From Flavobacterium aquicola (lineage in GTDB: Bacteria; Bacteroidota; Bacteroidia; Flavobacteriales; Flavobacteriaceae): a DNA stretch of 64,000 nt. The translations under genes and the position numbers were made by a program. The notes beneath the pieces are model-generated. The model worked only from the letters and a program-made list of their open reading frames with translations, searched no databases and had not been told where the DNA came from. Shown one piece after another: positions 1 to 7,501 of this stretch (position 1 is its first letter; each line of letters starts with the position of its first letter). Location of the stretch: NCBI RefSeq assembly GCF_003385115.1, contig NZ_QUNI01000010.1:123441-187440 (forward strand), read 5' to 3'.

Positions 1-62
1 GAGCTTTTATCTTAATTGATGCAACAACTAACACAACAGCAGGAGTAGGTTTTATTAAATAG
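1..62 (+). CDS. cysN: C-terminal end of a gene cut by the window edge, probably sulfate adenylyltransferase subunit 1
   Basis: Frame 3 is open from the window edge to a TAG at 60-62 and encodes 19 residues, AFILIDATTNTTAGVGFIK. This resembles the conserved end of CysN, where a FILID/FLLVD strand is followed by TNxTVGAGM. CysN is the GTPase subunit of ATP sulfurylase, which activates sulfate ahead of sulfite reduction. The next gene is a sulfite/nitrite reductase, so the context agrees. Only the tail is visible and the call rests on a short match. Confidence 0.55.
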   Translation, partial: AFILIDATTNTTAGVGFIK

Positions 63-131
63 TTGATTGTTGATGGTTTTTGTTGATAGTAAAGCAACCA
101 ACAACCAACAACTAACAACCAACAACTAAAA
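62..131. repeat. short-period CAACCAACAA intergenic repeat
   Basis: A TTGTTGATGG-type half is followed by about forty bases of repeated CAACCAACAA/CTAACAACC words that run up to the start codon at 136. The two halves are loosely complementary. Similar stretches lie at 10178-10257 and around 10650-10680, with half copies near 6468 and 29415. No promoter could be picked out here. Confidence 0.6.
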
Positions 132-135
132 AGAA

Positions 136-2226
136 ATGGAAAGTTTTAGAACAGAAATAGAAAACCCGATAGTTCAAAAAGAGATTATCGATTTAGAGAA
201 AAAGATTTACTCGTTCCGTAACGGACAAATCGATGATGAGCGTTTTCGCAGTCTTCGTTTAGCGCGTGGAATTTATGGACAGCGTCAGGAAGGTGTTCAA
301 ATGATTCGTATCAAATTGCCTTACGGTAAAGTGAACAGCGAACAATTGAAAAGAATCACTGAGGTATCTGATAAATATTCTACAGGACGTCTGCATATCA
401 CTACACGTCAGGATATTCAGATTCACTACGTGAGTCTGGACAGAACTCCTGAACTTTGGTCTGAATTGGCCAAAGACGATATTACATTGCGTGAAGCTTG
501 TGGAAACACAGTACGTAACATCACAGGAAGCGAATTGGCGGGTGTAGATGTAAACGAACCATTCGATGTTTCGCCTTATGCACACGGAATGTTTCAATAT
601 TTGTTGAGAAATCCTATTTGTCAGGAAATGGGACGTAAATTCAAAATTTCGTTCTCTTCATCTGATGAAGATACTGCTTTGAGTTATTTGCACGATTTAG
701 GATTTATTCCAAAAATTAAAGACGGACAAAAAGGGTTTAAAGTAGTTTTTGGTGGAGGCTTAGGTTCACAGCCAGCTCACGCTGAATTGCTTTCAGAATT
801 TATTCCGGTTAACCAAATCGTTCCAACTGCTGAAGGTATCATCCGTATTTTTGACAGATATGGTGAGCGTGCCAAAAGAATGAAAGCTCGTATGAAGTTT
901 TTGATCAAAGAAATCGGGAAAGATGTTTTCCTTGATTTGGTTGAAAAAGAGAAAAAAGCAATCGCTTTCGAAACATACGAAATAGATACAAATGCTTTTG
1001 ATGGTGCTATTCCAGAACCATTATTAGAAGTACCGCAAGTTACTATTGATGATACAGAAGCTTATGAAGCTTGGAAACAATCAAATGTGGTTGCTCAAAA
1101 ACAAGCAGGTTATTTTGCAATTGGAATTAAAGTTCTTTTAGGAGATTTTTATACAGACAAAGCAAGATTATTAGCAGATTTGATTAAAAATTATGGTGCT
1201 AATGAACTGCGTTTTTCATTGCGTCAAAATATTGTGCTTCGTCACATAAAAGAGGAAAACTTGCCTTTCTTTTATCAGGAATTAGCCAAATTGGATATGG
1301 TAGCTTTAGGTTACAATACAATTGGTGATATTACGGCTTGTCCAGGGACAGATACTTGTAACTTAGGAATCGCAAGCAGTACCGGAATTGCTGATGAATT
1401 AGAAAAAGTTATCAAAGCAGAATACCCAAAATATAGCAACAACCAAGAAATTGAAATCAAAATCAGTGGTTGTATGAATGCCTGCGGACAGCATAATATG
1501 TCAGCTATTGGTTTCCAGGGAATGTCAATTAACTCAGGAAAATTGGTAGCACCAGCGTTACAGGTTTTATTAGGTGGAGGTCGTTTAGGAAATGGAGAAG
1601 GACGTTTTGCTGATAAAGTAATCAAAATCCCAAGCCGTAGAGGACCAGATGCTTTGCGTTATATCTTAAATGATTTTGATGCCAATGGTAACGGTTCGAC
1701 TTTCTTGGATTATTATGATGCCAAAGGTGAGAAATATTTCTATGAGTTCTTGAAACCGTTATCAGATGTAACCAATTTGACCGAAGCTGATTTCGTAGAT
1801 TGGGGTAACGCTGATAATTATGTAAAAGCGGTTGGAGTTGGAGAATGTGCTGGTGTTGTTATCGATCTTGTAGCTACTTTATTATTGGAAGCTAAAGATA
1901 AATTGACTTTCGCCCAAGAATCTTTCAATGAAGGAAAATGGTCTGATGCTATTTATCATACTTATGCAGGTTTTGTAAATGGTGCAAAAGCATTATTACT
2001 TTCTGAAAATGAAAAAACCAATAACCATGCAGGAATTGTAGATTTGTTTGATACTGTTTTTGTAGAAAGCAAAAAAATTGAATTGGCTACTACTTTCAGA
2101 GAATTGGTTTACCAAATTAATGCAGTTTCTCCTTCAGAAGCATTCGCAAAACAATACATTCAAGAAGGAATTAACTTTTTTGATATAATCGAAAAATACA
2201 GAGCCAAAGATTTAGCTGATGCTTAA
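136..2226 (+). CDS. sulfite/nitrite reductase, siroheme and 4Fe-4S type, with C-terminal HEPN-like extension
   Basis: The 696-residue protein has two ferredoxin-like/catalytic halves of the siroheme reductase fold. The four cluster ligands are visible: Cys402 and Cys408 (C-X5-C in TACPGTDTC) and Cys446 and Cys450 (C-X3-C in GCMNAC). The enzyme should carry out six-electron reduction of sulfite to sulfide or nitrite to ammonia in the cytoplasm. Residues from about 560 onward lie beyond the usual reductase length and form a helical tail of the kind annotated as HEPN domain in flavobacteria. The following siroheme-synthesis genes supply its cofactor, and its stop overlaps the next start by 8 bases. 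The cysN tail upstream and methionine genes downstream favour sulfite as substrate. I did not separate sulfite from nitrite specificity on residues. Confidence 0.9.
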   Translation: MESFRTEIENPIVQKEIIDLEKKIYSFRNGQIDDERFRSLRLARGIYGQRQEGVQMIRIKLPYGKVNSEQLKRITEVSDKYSTGRLHITTRQDIQIHYVSLDRTPELWSELAKDDITLREACGNTVRNITGSELAGVDVNEPFDVSPYAHGMFQYLLRNPICQEMGRKFKISFSSSDEDTALSYLHDLGFIPKIKDGQKGFKVVFGGGLGSQPAHAELLSEFIPVNQIVPTAEGIIRIFDRYGERAKRMKARMKFLIKEIGKDVFLDLVEKEKKAIAFETYEIDTNAFDGAIPEPLLEVPQVTIDDTEAYEAWKQSNVVAQKQAGYFAIGIKVLLGDFYTDKARLLADLIKNYGANELRFSLRQNIVLRHIKEENLPFFYQELAKLDMVALGYNTIGDITACPGTDTCNLGIASSTGIADELEKVIKAEYPKYSNNQEIEIKISGCMNACGQHNMSAIGFQGMSINSGKLVAPALQVLLGGGRLGNGEGRFADKVIKIPSRRGPDALRYILNDFDANGNGSTFLDYYDAKGEKYFYEFLKPLSDVTNLTEADFVDWGNADNYVKAVGVGECAGVVIDLVATLLLEAKDKLTFAQESFNEGKWSDAIYHTYAGFVNGAKALLLSENEKTNNHAGIVDLFDTVFVESKKIELATTFRELVYQINAVSPSEAFAKQYIQEGINFFDIIEKYRAKDLADA

Positions 2227-2995
2227 TACTATTCAACCCAAAGTAACTTTAGTAGGCGCAGGACCTGGGGATCCAGATCTACTTACGGTAAAAGCTGTAA
2301 AAGCACTTGCTAAAGCGAACGTGGTATTGTATGATGCTTTGGCCAATGAAGAAATATTGAATCACGCTCCTGAAGACGCCATCAAAATTTTTGTTGGAAA
2401 AAGAATAGGAAATCATGCCTATACGCAAGATCAAATCAATCAGTTGATTGTTGATAATGCGCTTACGTATGGTCACGTGGTAAGATTAAAAGGTGGCGAT
2501 CCTTTTATTTTTGGAAGAGGAAGTGAAGAAATTGAATTTGCAGAAAGTTTTGGGATTCCAACAGTTGTAGTCCCTGGGATATCATCAGCCATTGCAGTTC
2601 CTGCTAATTTGGGAATTTCATTGACTAAAAGAGGAACTTCTGAAAGTTTTTGGGTAATTACAGGAACAACTTCTGATAGAAATTTGTCTAATGATGTTTC
2701 TCTTGCTTCAAAATCATCAGCAACAGTTGTGATTTTGATGGGTATGAGTAAGCTTTCACAAATAGTTAGTTTATTTCAAAAAGAATCCAAAGGAGAAACT
2801 CCCGTAGCGATTATTCAAAATGGAACCATGCCTAACGAAAAAATAGGAGTGGGAACCATCGACATAATTGAAGAAGTGGTTGCCGAAAATAAATTAAGCT
2901 CTCCAGCCATTATCGTTATTGGCGAAGTGGTGAAGGAAAGTAATAAATTAAAAGGTTTTTACGAAGAATTTCTATCAAAAGAAATCGTTTCGTAG
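2219..2995 (+). CDS. cobA: uroporphyrinogen-III C-methyltransferase (SUMT)
   Basis: The 258-residue protein is a class III SAM-dependent tetrapyrrole methylase. It has the N-terminal VGAGPGDPDLLTVKA motif, the RLKGGDPFIFGRGSEE motif around residues 90-105 and VPGISSAIAVPANLG around 120. It methylates uroporphyrinogen III at C-2 and C-7 to give precorrin-2, the first step of siroheme synthesis. Its ATG lies inside the end of the reductase gene (8-base overlap), which indicates translational coupling. Length matches stand-alone SUMT, not the fused CysG; the missing half is encoded separately by the next gene. The symbol is the generic one for this activity. Confidence 0.93.
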   Translation: MLNTIQPKVTLVGAGPGDPDLLTVKAVKALAKANVVLYDALANEEILNHAPEDAIKIFVGKRIGNHAYTQDQINQLIVDNALTYGHVVRLKGGDPFIFGRGSEEIEFAESFGIPTVVVPGISSAIAVPANLGISLTKRGTSESFWVITGTTSDRNLSNDVSLASKSSATVVILMGMSKLSQIVSLFQKESKGETPVAIIQNGTMPNEKIGVGTIDIIEEVVAENKLSSPAIIVIGEVVKESNKLKGFYEEFLSKEIVS

Positions 2996-3015
2996 GGTCG
3001 GGTCGTGACCCGACC
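2996..3015. repeat. GGTCGGGTC/GACCCGACC palindrome inside the operon
   Basis: Two perfect 9-base arms are separated by GT in the 40-base gap between the SUMT and Met8-like genes. There is no T-run, so it is not a classical terminator. A related TCGGGTT/AACCCGA palindrome lies at 3624-3639 after the next gene. These look like small REP-type elements. Confidence 0.6.
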
Positions 3016-3035
3016 TCAAGAATATATAGACAAGC

Positions 3036-3617
3036 ATGGACAAAAACGAATTATATCCAATTTTTTTAAAACTGCATAACATCAATGTATTGATTGTTGG
3101 CGGTGGGAATGTAGGTCTGGAAAAATTATCGTTTATGTTAAAATCCAGCCCAAATGCCAATGTTGAGGTAGTGGCGACAAAGTTTCTGCCCGAATTGGAA
3201 GCATTGGTCGAAAAACATCCTTCGGTAAAATTAACTGAAGCGAAGTTCAAGAAAAAAATGCTAAAAAAACGGCATATGGTTATCGCCTGCACCGATGATT
3301 TGAAAATCAACAAAAAGGTATATGATTTGGCTCGAAAGCGTTATTTAATTTGCAATATCGCTGACACACCCGATTTATGCGATTATTATTTGGGCGGAAT
3401 TGTAACCAAAGGGAACGTAAAAATTGCGATTTCGACCAACGGAAAATCACCAACGACAGCCAAAAGGCTTAGGGAGTTTTTCGAAGAAGTAATCCCTGAG
3501 GATGTCAATAAAATGGTCGAAAACCTAAACGAATATAGAAAAACGCTCAAAGGAAATTTCGAAGAAAAAGTACAACGAATGAACGAAATAACCGAAGCGT
3601 TGAAAAATAAGGAATGA
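3036..3617 (+). CDS. precorrin-2 dehydrogenase / sirohydrochlorin ferrochelatase, Met8-like
   Basis: The 193-residue protein begins with an NAD-binding Rossmann motif, VLIVGGGNVGLEKL near residue 15, followed by the conserved ADTPDLCDYYLGGIV and ISTNGKSPTTAKRLREF regions of the CysG N-terminal/Met8p family. It should oxidise precorrin-2 to sirohydrochlorin and probably insert iron to complete siroheme. It follows SUMT in the same direction with a 40-base gap that contains a palindrome. Siroheme from these two enzymes serves the reductase at the head of the operon. Whether it performs the chelatase step cannot be read from the sequence. Confidence 0.9.
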   Translation: MDKNELYPIFLKLHNINVLIVGGGNVGLEKLSFMLKSSPNANVEVVATKFLPELEALVEKHPSVKLTEAKFKKKMLKKRHMVIACTDDLKINKKVYDLARKRYLICNIADTPDLCDYYLGGIVTKGNVKIAISTNGKSPTTAKRLREFFEEVIPEDVNKMVENLNEYRKTLKGNFEEKVQRMNEITEALKNKE

Positions 3618-3623
3618 ATAGCG

Positions 3624-3639
3624 TCGGGTTTTAACCCGA
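3624..3639. repeat. TCGGGTT-TT-AACCCGA palindrome
   Basis: Seven-base perfect arms sit immediately after the Met8-like gene and are followed by an A-rich stretch. The arms resemble those at 2996-3015, so this is probably the same small palindrome family rather than a strong terminator. Confidence 0.5.
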
Positions 3640-3727
3640 TGAAAAAAAATAAAGAGTAACAACAACATTGAAAAGTAAATTATTCGTTTCTTTGTATTAT
3701 TAAGAATTATTATAAATAACAAAAATA

Positions 3728-4780
3728 ATGGTTAAAACAGACATACTTATAATTGGAGCCGGACCAACAGGTCTATTTGCAGTTTTCGAAGCAGGATTAT
3801 TAAAATTAAAATGTCATATTTTGGATGCCTTACCACAACCGGGAGGACAATTATCAGAACTATATCCAAAAAAACCAATTTATGATATTCCTGGGTTTCC
3901 AGAAGTATTGGCTGGAGATTTGGTTGATGGTTTAATGGAACAAATCAAGCAGTTCGAACCTGGATTTACTCTTGGTGAGCGTGCCGAAACTATCGAAAAA
4001 CAAGAAGACGGAAGTTTTATCGTTACTTCCAATAAAGGGAAAAAATTCCATGCGCCTGTTATAGCTATTGCAGGAGGATTAGGAAGTTTTGAACCAAGAA
4101 AACCACTTATCGAGGACATCGAGTTCTACGAAGACAAAGGAGTGAAATACTTCATCAAAAATCCAGAAAAATTCAGAGACAAAAGAGTTGTAATTTCTGG
4201 AGGTGGAGATTCTGCTTTGGACTGGAGTATTTTCTTGGCCAATGTAGCATCAGAGGTAACTTTGATTCACAGAAGAAATGAATTCCGTGGTGCTTTGGAT
4301 TCTGTTGAAAAAGTACAGGAACTTAAAAACGCTGGAAAAATTAAAATGATTACTCCAGGTGAAGTTGTTGGATTGAACGGAGCCGAGCATTTAGAGTCTG
4401 TTGACGTAGATATCGACGGAGCTCACCAAAACATCAAAACCGATTTCTTCATTCCACTTTTCGGATTGACGCCAAAATTAGGTCCAATCGCACACTGGGG
4501 ATTAGAAATCGAAAAAAATGCTATCAAAGTAAACAATGCTTTAGATTATCAAACAAATATCCCTGGAATTTTCGCCATCGGCGACGTAAACACATACCCA
4601 GGAAAATTAAAATTGATTCTTTGCGGATTCCACGAAGCCACTTTAATGTGTCAATCGGCTTACCAAATTATCAATCCAGGTAAAAAATACGTAATGAAAT
4701 ATACCACCGTTTCCGGAGTTGATGGATTCGACGGTACTCGTAAAGAAGCTCCAAAAGCGGTTGTGAAAGCAATCGTATAA
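3728..4780 (+). CDS. ferredoxin/flavodoxin-NADP+ reductase, thioredoxin-reductase-like fold
   Basis: The 350-residue flavoprotein has an FAD motif IIGAGPTGLFAVFEAG at residues 6-21, an NADPH motif VISGGGDSALDWSIFLA near 155-170, and the C-terminal FAD motif GIFAIGDVNTYPGKLKLILCGFHEA. It lacks the CxxC redox pair of thioredoxin reductase, so it fits the type 2 ferredoxin-NADP+ reductases of this superfamily. Placement at the end of the sulfite reductase/siroheme run suggests that it supplies reduced ferredoxin to the reductase. A strong terminator follows at 4831. Confidence 0.88.
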   Translation: MVKTDILIIGAGPTGLFAVFEAGLLKLKCHILDALPQPGGQLSELYPKKPIYDIPGFPEVLAGDLVDGLMEQIKQFEPGFTLGERAETIEKQEDGSFIVTSNKGKKFHAPVIAIAGGLGSFEPRKPLIEDIEFYEDKGVKYFIKNPEKFRDKRVVISGGGDSALDWSIFLANVASEVTLIHRRNEFRGALDSVEKVQELKNAGKIKMITPGEVVGLNGAEHLESVDVDIDGAHQNIKTDFFIPLFGLTPKLGPIAHWGLEIEKNAIKVNNALDYQTNIPGIFAIGDVNTYPGKLKLILCGFHEATLMCQSAYQIINPGKKYVMKYTTVSGVDGFDGTRKEAPKAVVKAIV

Positions 4781-4830
4781 GTTGCTGAGTTACTAAGAAG
4801 CTATCCCGATAGCTATCGGGACTAAGATTT

Positions 4831-4866
4831 TAAAAAGCTCAAACTCGAAATAGTTTGAGCTTTTTT
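4831..4866 (+). terminator. Rho-independent terminator after the reductase gene
   Basis: AAAAAGCTCAAACT and AGTTTGAGCTTTTTT form a perfect stem with a six-base loop and a T-run. Just upstream, at 4804-4821, is the perfect 18-base palindrome TCCCGATAGCTATCGGGA. Short CTTAG-rich repeats lie on both sides (4779-4798 and 4886-4919). Confidence 0.9.
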
Positions 4867-4930
4867 ATTACGTTCAGAATTCACTTAGAGACTTAGTAAC
4901 TTAGAATCTTAGCAACTTAAGAAAAAAAAC

Positions 4931-4961
4931 TTGTAAGTCGCAACGCTATTTCATAACTTTG
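4931..4961 (+). promoter_or_regulatory. flavobacterial promoter for the riboswitch/metH transcript
   Basis: A TTG at 4931-4933 is followed after 20 bases by TAACTTTG at 4954-4961. This matches the Bacteroidota TTG-N19-TAnnTTTG promoter. It starts transcription about 20 bases ahead of the SAM riboswitch. Confidence 0.75.
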
Positions 4962-4984
4962 CGCCGTTCCTAATTTTATTGAAC

Positions 4985-5088
4985 GTTATCACGAAAGGCG
5001 GAGGGAAAAGACCCAATGAAACCTTAGCAACCTCCCGTCCTTACGAGAAAGGTGCTACATTCTACCACGCATCGCGGGGATAGATAAC
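4985..5088 (+). ncRNA. SAM-I (S-box) riboswitch
   Basis: P1 is closed by GTTATC (4985-4990) and GATAAC (5083-5088). Inside are the SAM-I landmarks GGCGGAGGGA, CCAATGAAACCTTAGCAACC and AAGGTGCTACATTCTACC in the right order. It should bind S-adenosylmethionine and switch off the downstream methionine synthase gene. A second GATAAC at 5124-5129 could compete for the P1 5' strand. I see no standard terminator directly after the aptamer, so the expression platform is unclear. The gap to the start codon is unusually long (about 360 bases) and filled with repeats. Confidence 0.95.
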
Positions 5089-5180
5089 ACAAGATACATC
5101 CAGTATTTTTCAAACCTTTTCCAGATAACATTTTGATAATTTTTTAGAGCGAAAGATTAGGGCATTTTTTGCCAACATCG

Positions 5181-5251
5181 TTCCCGCTATCCGTTGCAAT
5201 CTTGTATGCCGAACCCCGGCGCACAAGGATTTCCACTGCTATCGGGGCTAA
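5181..5251. repeat. dispersed GCTATCCG...TTTCCACT inverted-repeat element (copy 1)
   Basis: The element reads TTCCCGCTATCCGTTGCAAT, a small variable GC hairpin (GCCGAACCCCGGC), then AAGGATTTCCACTGCTATC. Related copies lie at 7296-7396, 23391-23510, 26122-26208 and 62555-62660. It sits between the riboswitch and the first methionine synthase gene. Confidence 0.75.
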
Positions 5252-5298
5252 AGAGTAAATAATTGTGATTTCTTGGGACTCAATTTCGATTCAGTCGT

Positions 5299-5373
5299 CC
5301 TGCAAGGTTTTTTGAACCTTGTAGGTATTTTGAGAAATACATACCTACAAGGTCAGGAAAAAGACCTTGCAGG
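5299..5373. repeat. nested four-arm palindrome (CCTGCAAGGT family)
   Basis: The order of arms is CCTGCAAGGT (5299-5308), ACCTTGTAGGTAT (5316-5328), ATACCTACAAGGT (5341-5353) and ACCTTGCAGG (5364-5373). The outer pair and the inner pair are each perfectly complementary. Arms 1 and 2 can also pair with each other, as can arms 3 and 4, so the RNA could fold as one long hairpin or as two short ones. Confidence 0.85.
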
Positions 5374-5445
5374 AGAACAAATTGAGAAGTATAAAAACAA
5401 TAATAAAAGCTTAGCGTCTCAGCGTCTTTGAGAGAAATAAAATAT

Positions 5446-6447
5446 ATGTCAAAAATTCAAGAAGAAATAAAAAAGAGAATTCTCGTGCTCGACGGAGCAA
5501 TGGGAACAATGTTGCAACGATATAATTTCTCCGAAGAAGATTTTCGTGGCGAACGGTTCAAAGATTTCCCGCATCCGCTGAAAGGGAACAACGATTTGTT
5601 GTCCATCACACAGCCAAAGGCGATCAAAGAAGTACACGCCGCTTATTTTGAAGCAGGAGCCGATATTGTAGAAACCAATACTTTCTCGGGAACAACCATC
5701 GGTATGGCCGATTATTACCTAGAGGATTTAGTTTATGAACTGAACTACGAATCAGCAAAAATCGCCCGCGAAGTAGCCGATGAGTTCACGGCCAAAAATC
5801 CAAACCAGCCCCGTTTTGTTGCCGGTTCCATCGGGCCGACAAACCGTACAGCCAGTATGTCGCCGGACGTGAACGATCCAGGCTACAGAGCCGTAACTTT
5901 CGATGATTTACGCATTGCCTACAAACAGCAGGTAGAAGCCTTAATGGACGGAGGCTGTGATTTACTTTTGGTAGAAACTATTTTCGATACTTTAAATGCC
6001 AAAGCAGCACTTTTCGCAATCGAAGAAGTAAAAGAAGAACGCAATCTTGATATTCCAATCATGGTTTCGGGAACGATTACCGATGCATCAGGAAGAACAC
6101 TTTCAGGTCAAACGGTAGAAGCTTTCTTAATTTCAGTTTCGCATATTCCGTTGTTGAGTGTAGGATTCAATTGTGCCCTTGGTGCCGATTTGTTAAAACC
6201 GTATTTACAGACATTGTCGCATAATACTTCATTCAACGTTTCAGCGCATCCAAATGCAGGATTGCCAAATGCCTTTGGAGAATATGACGAAACGCCAGAA
6301 GAAATGCAGGCACAAATTAAAAGTTATTTAGACGATAATTTAATAAACATCATAGGAGGCTGCTGCGGAACAACGCCGGATCACATTAGGTTGATTGCAG
6401 ATATTGCTAAGGATTATAAGCCTAGGGTTTCGACGGCGGTGTTGTAG
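5446..6447 (+). CDS. metH: methionine synthase, homocysteine-binding (zinc) module as a separate protein
   Basis: The 333-residue protein is the N-terminal Hcy S-methyltransferase barrel of B12-dependent methionine synthase. It begins with ILVLDGAMGTMLQRYNF and has the three zinc ligands Cys243 (GFNC) and Cys306/Cys307 (GGCCGTTPDHI). The ATG at 5446 is chosen over an in-frame TTG at 5428 because it gives the usual N-terminus. The remaining modules are encoded at 7502-10177; 333 + 891 aa equals about the length of one-piece MetH from E. coli, so the enzyme is split between modules 1 and 2. Expression should be controlled by the SAM-I riboswitch upstream. Confidence 0.94.
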   Translation: MSKIQEEIKKRILVLDGAMGTMLQRYNFSEEDFRGERFKDFPHPLKGNNDLLSITQPKAIKEVHAAYFEAGADIVETNTFSGTTIGMADYYLEDLVYELNYESAKIAREVADEFTAKNPNQPRFVAGSIGPTNRTASMSPDVNDPGYRAVTFDDLRIAYKQQVEALMDGGCDLLLVETIFDTLNAKAALFAIEEVKEERNLDIPIMVSGTITDASGRTLSGQTVEAFLISVSHIPLLSVGFNCALGADLLKPYLQTLSHNTSFNVSAHPNAGLPNAFGEYDETPEEMQAQIKSYLDDNLINIIGGCCGTTPDHIRLIADIAKDYKPRVSTAVL

Positions 6448-6503
6448 TTTTTATAGAGACGTAATTTAATTAGTTGATGGTTGTCTGATTTTATAAAAAA
6501 GAA

Positions 6504-7025
6504 ATGAAAAAATTAAAAGCAGTAATAATTGTATTTGCCATTTTTAGTTTGTTCGGTTTTAAGGATAAAAAAGCGTCAGTTAAATTGCAAAAAAATGAAA
6601 AACATTTAATTCCAGCTGATTTTAGTTTTGTGATTAATAGTGGTAGAAACGATAGCTACAATTCCCAATATGGTAGTTTTTACAGGTTATATTCAGAAGA
6701 AGAAAAAACGGTAAAAGTAGAACTGACAAATGAGGAAAAAGAAAAGATATATTCATTAATAATGAAAATTAACTTTTTTAAAATGCCAATTAAGTTTGAA
6801 CCCAAGAATGGAATAATTAGTATGAGTAGTCCAGGTTGTGTAAAGAGTATAGTTGTATATGCAGATGGGAAAAAGAAGTTTGTAAGTTATGATTTTGGTT
6901 TTACTAATGATTTAAATGATAAGAAAGCAAAACCCTTTTTGGACTTATATAAAATGATTTGGGATATTTTATATAAGAAGAAAGAGATAATAGAATTACA
7001 AAAATCAGATGTTCATTATAAATAA
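6504..7025 (+). CDS. hypothetical secreted or membrane-anchored protein
   Basis: A 173-residue protein with a hydrophobic N-terminus (about residues 4-20, LKAVIIVFAIFSLFGF) followed by a charged, lysine-rich body. I do not recognise a family. The rest looks like a small alpha/beta domain. The only two cysteine-related landmarks I see are a PGC motif near residue 112 and no lipobox. It lies between the two halves of methionine synthase but has no evident link to methionine metabolism. A long run of repeats follows it, so it may be a late insertion into the operon. Confidence 0.6.
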   Translation: MKKLKAVIIVFAIFSLFGFKDKKASVKLQKNEKHLIPADFSFVINSGRNDSYNSQYGSFYRLYSEEEKTVKVELTNEEKEKIYSLIMKINFFKMPIKFEPKNGIISMSSPGCVKSIVVYADGKKKFVSYDFGFTNDLNDKKAKPFLDLYKMIWDILYKKKEIIELQKSDVHYK

Positions 7026-7070
7026 AATTTTGGCGTAAAAAATTGTCTTGAATTTTGGAATGCCCCCCCC

Positions 7071-7175
7071 GCTAGCGCGAGCGTCCCGCTCGTGCCCGCA
7101 AGCAAAGTCAGGGAAACTTGTTTGAAGAATAAAAAATAATTTGGAATGGGTACGAGCGTGACGCTCGCGTTAGCG
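7071..7175. repeat. 27-base GC-rich inverted repeat (MITE-like)
   Basis: The left arm (7071-7097) starts GCTAGCGCGAGCGTC and the right arm (7148-7175) ends GACGCTCGCGTTAGCG. They are complementary apart from a few mismatches and enclose about 50 bases. A separate palindrome, GTTCCGTAGGAAC, lies at 7199-7211. The element is far more GC-rich than its surroundings. Confidence 0.75.
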
Positions 7176-7295
7176 AAGAAGGAAGATGAGATTGAAGAGT
7201 TCCGTAGGAACGGTCCATAATTTATAGGCAATTCATTTCATTAATGATGAAAATTAGAATTTCGGCCAGCATAAATTATGTTATGAAAATAAATA

Positions 7296-7396
7296 CCCGC
7301 GTGAGGGATAGAAGTGGAAAGCCCGCAGATCAATGAAGCGATAGCGGAATTGATCGAGGACTTGTAACGGATAGCCCGACCCTTGTGGTCACGCCC
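7296..7396. repeat. dispersed GCTATCCG...TTTCCACT element (copy 2, reverse orientation)
   Basis: Read on the minus strand it runs GGGCGTGACC, GGGCTATCCGTTACAAGTCC, an inner palindrome containing GATCAATTCCGCTATCGC, then GGGCTTTCCACTTCTATC and CCTCACGCGGG. The core matches copies at 5181, 23391, 26122 and 62555 while the centre differs. It is in the 476-base gap before the second methionine synthase gene. Confidence 0.75.
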
Positions 7397-7501
7397 AAAA
7401 TAGAAACAGAAATACTTTCAGATTTTTAGAAATCTTGAAGAAAACATAGAATAAAAACTCAGAATCTAAGCATCTTAGAGACTCAGTAACTCAAAAAAGA
7501 A

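Noticed and set aside
259..597. Reverse-strand ORF inside the sulfite reductase gene
   Set aside because: It is a frame shadow in a gene with strong conserved motifs on the plus strand.
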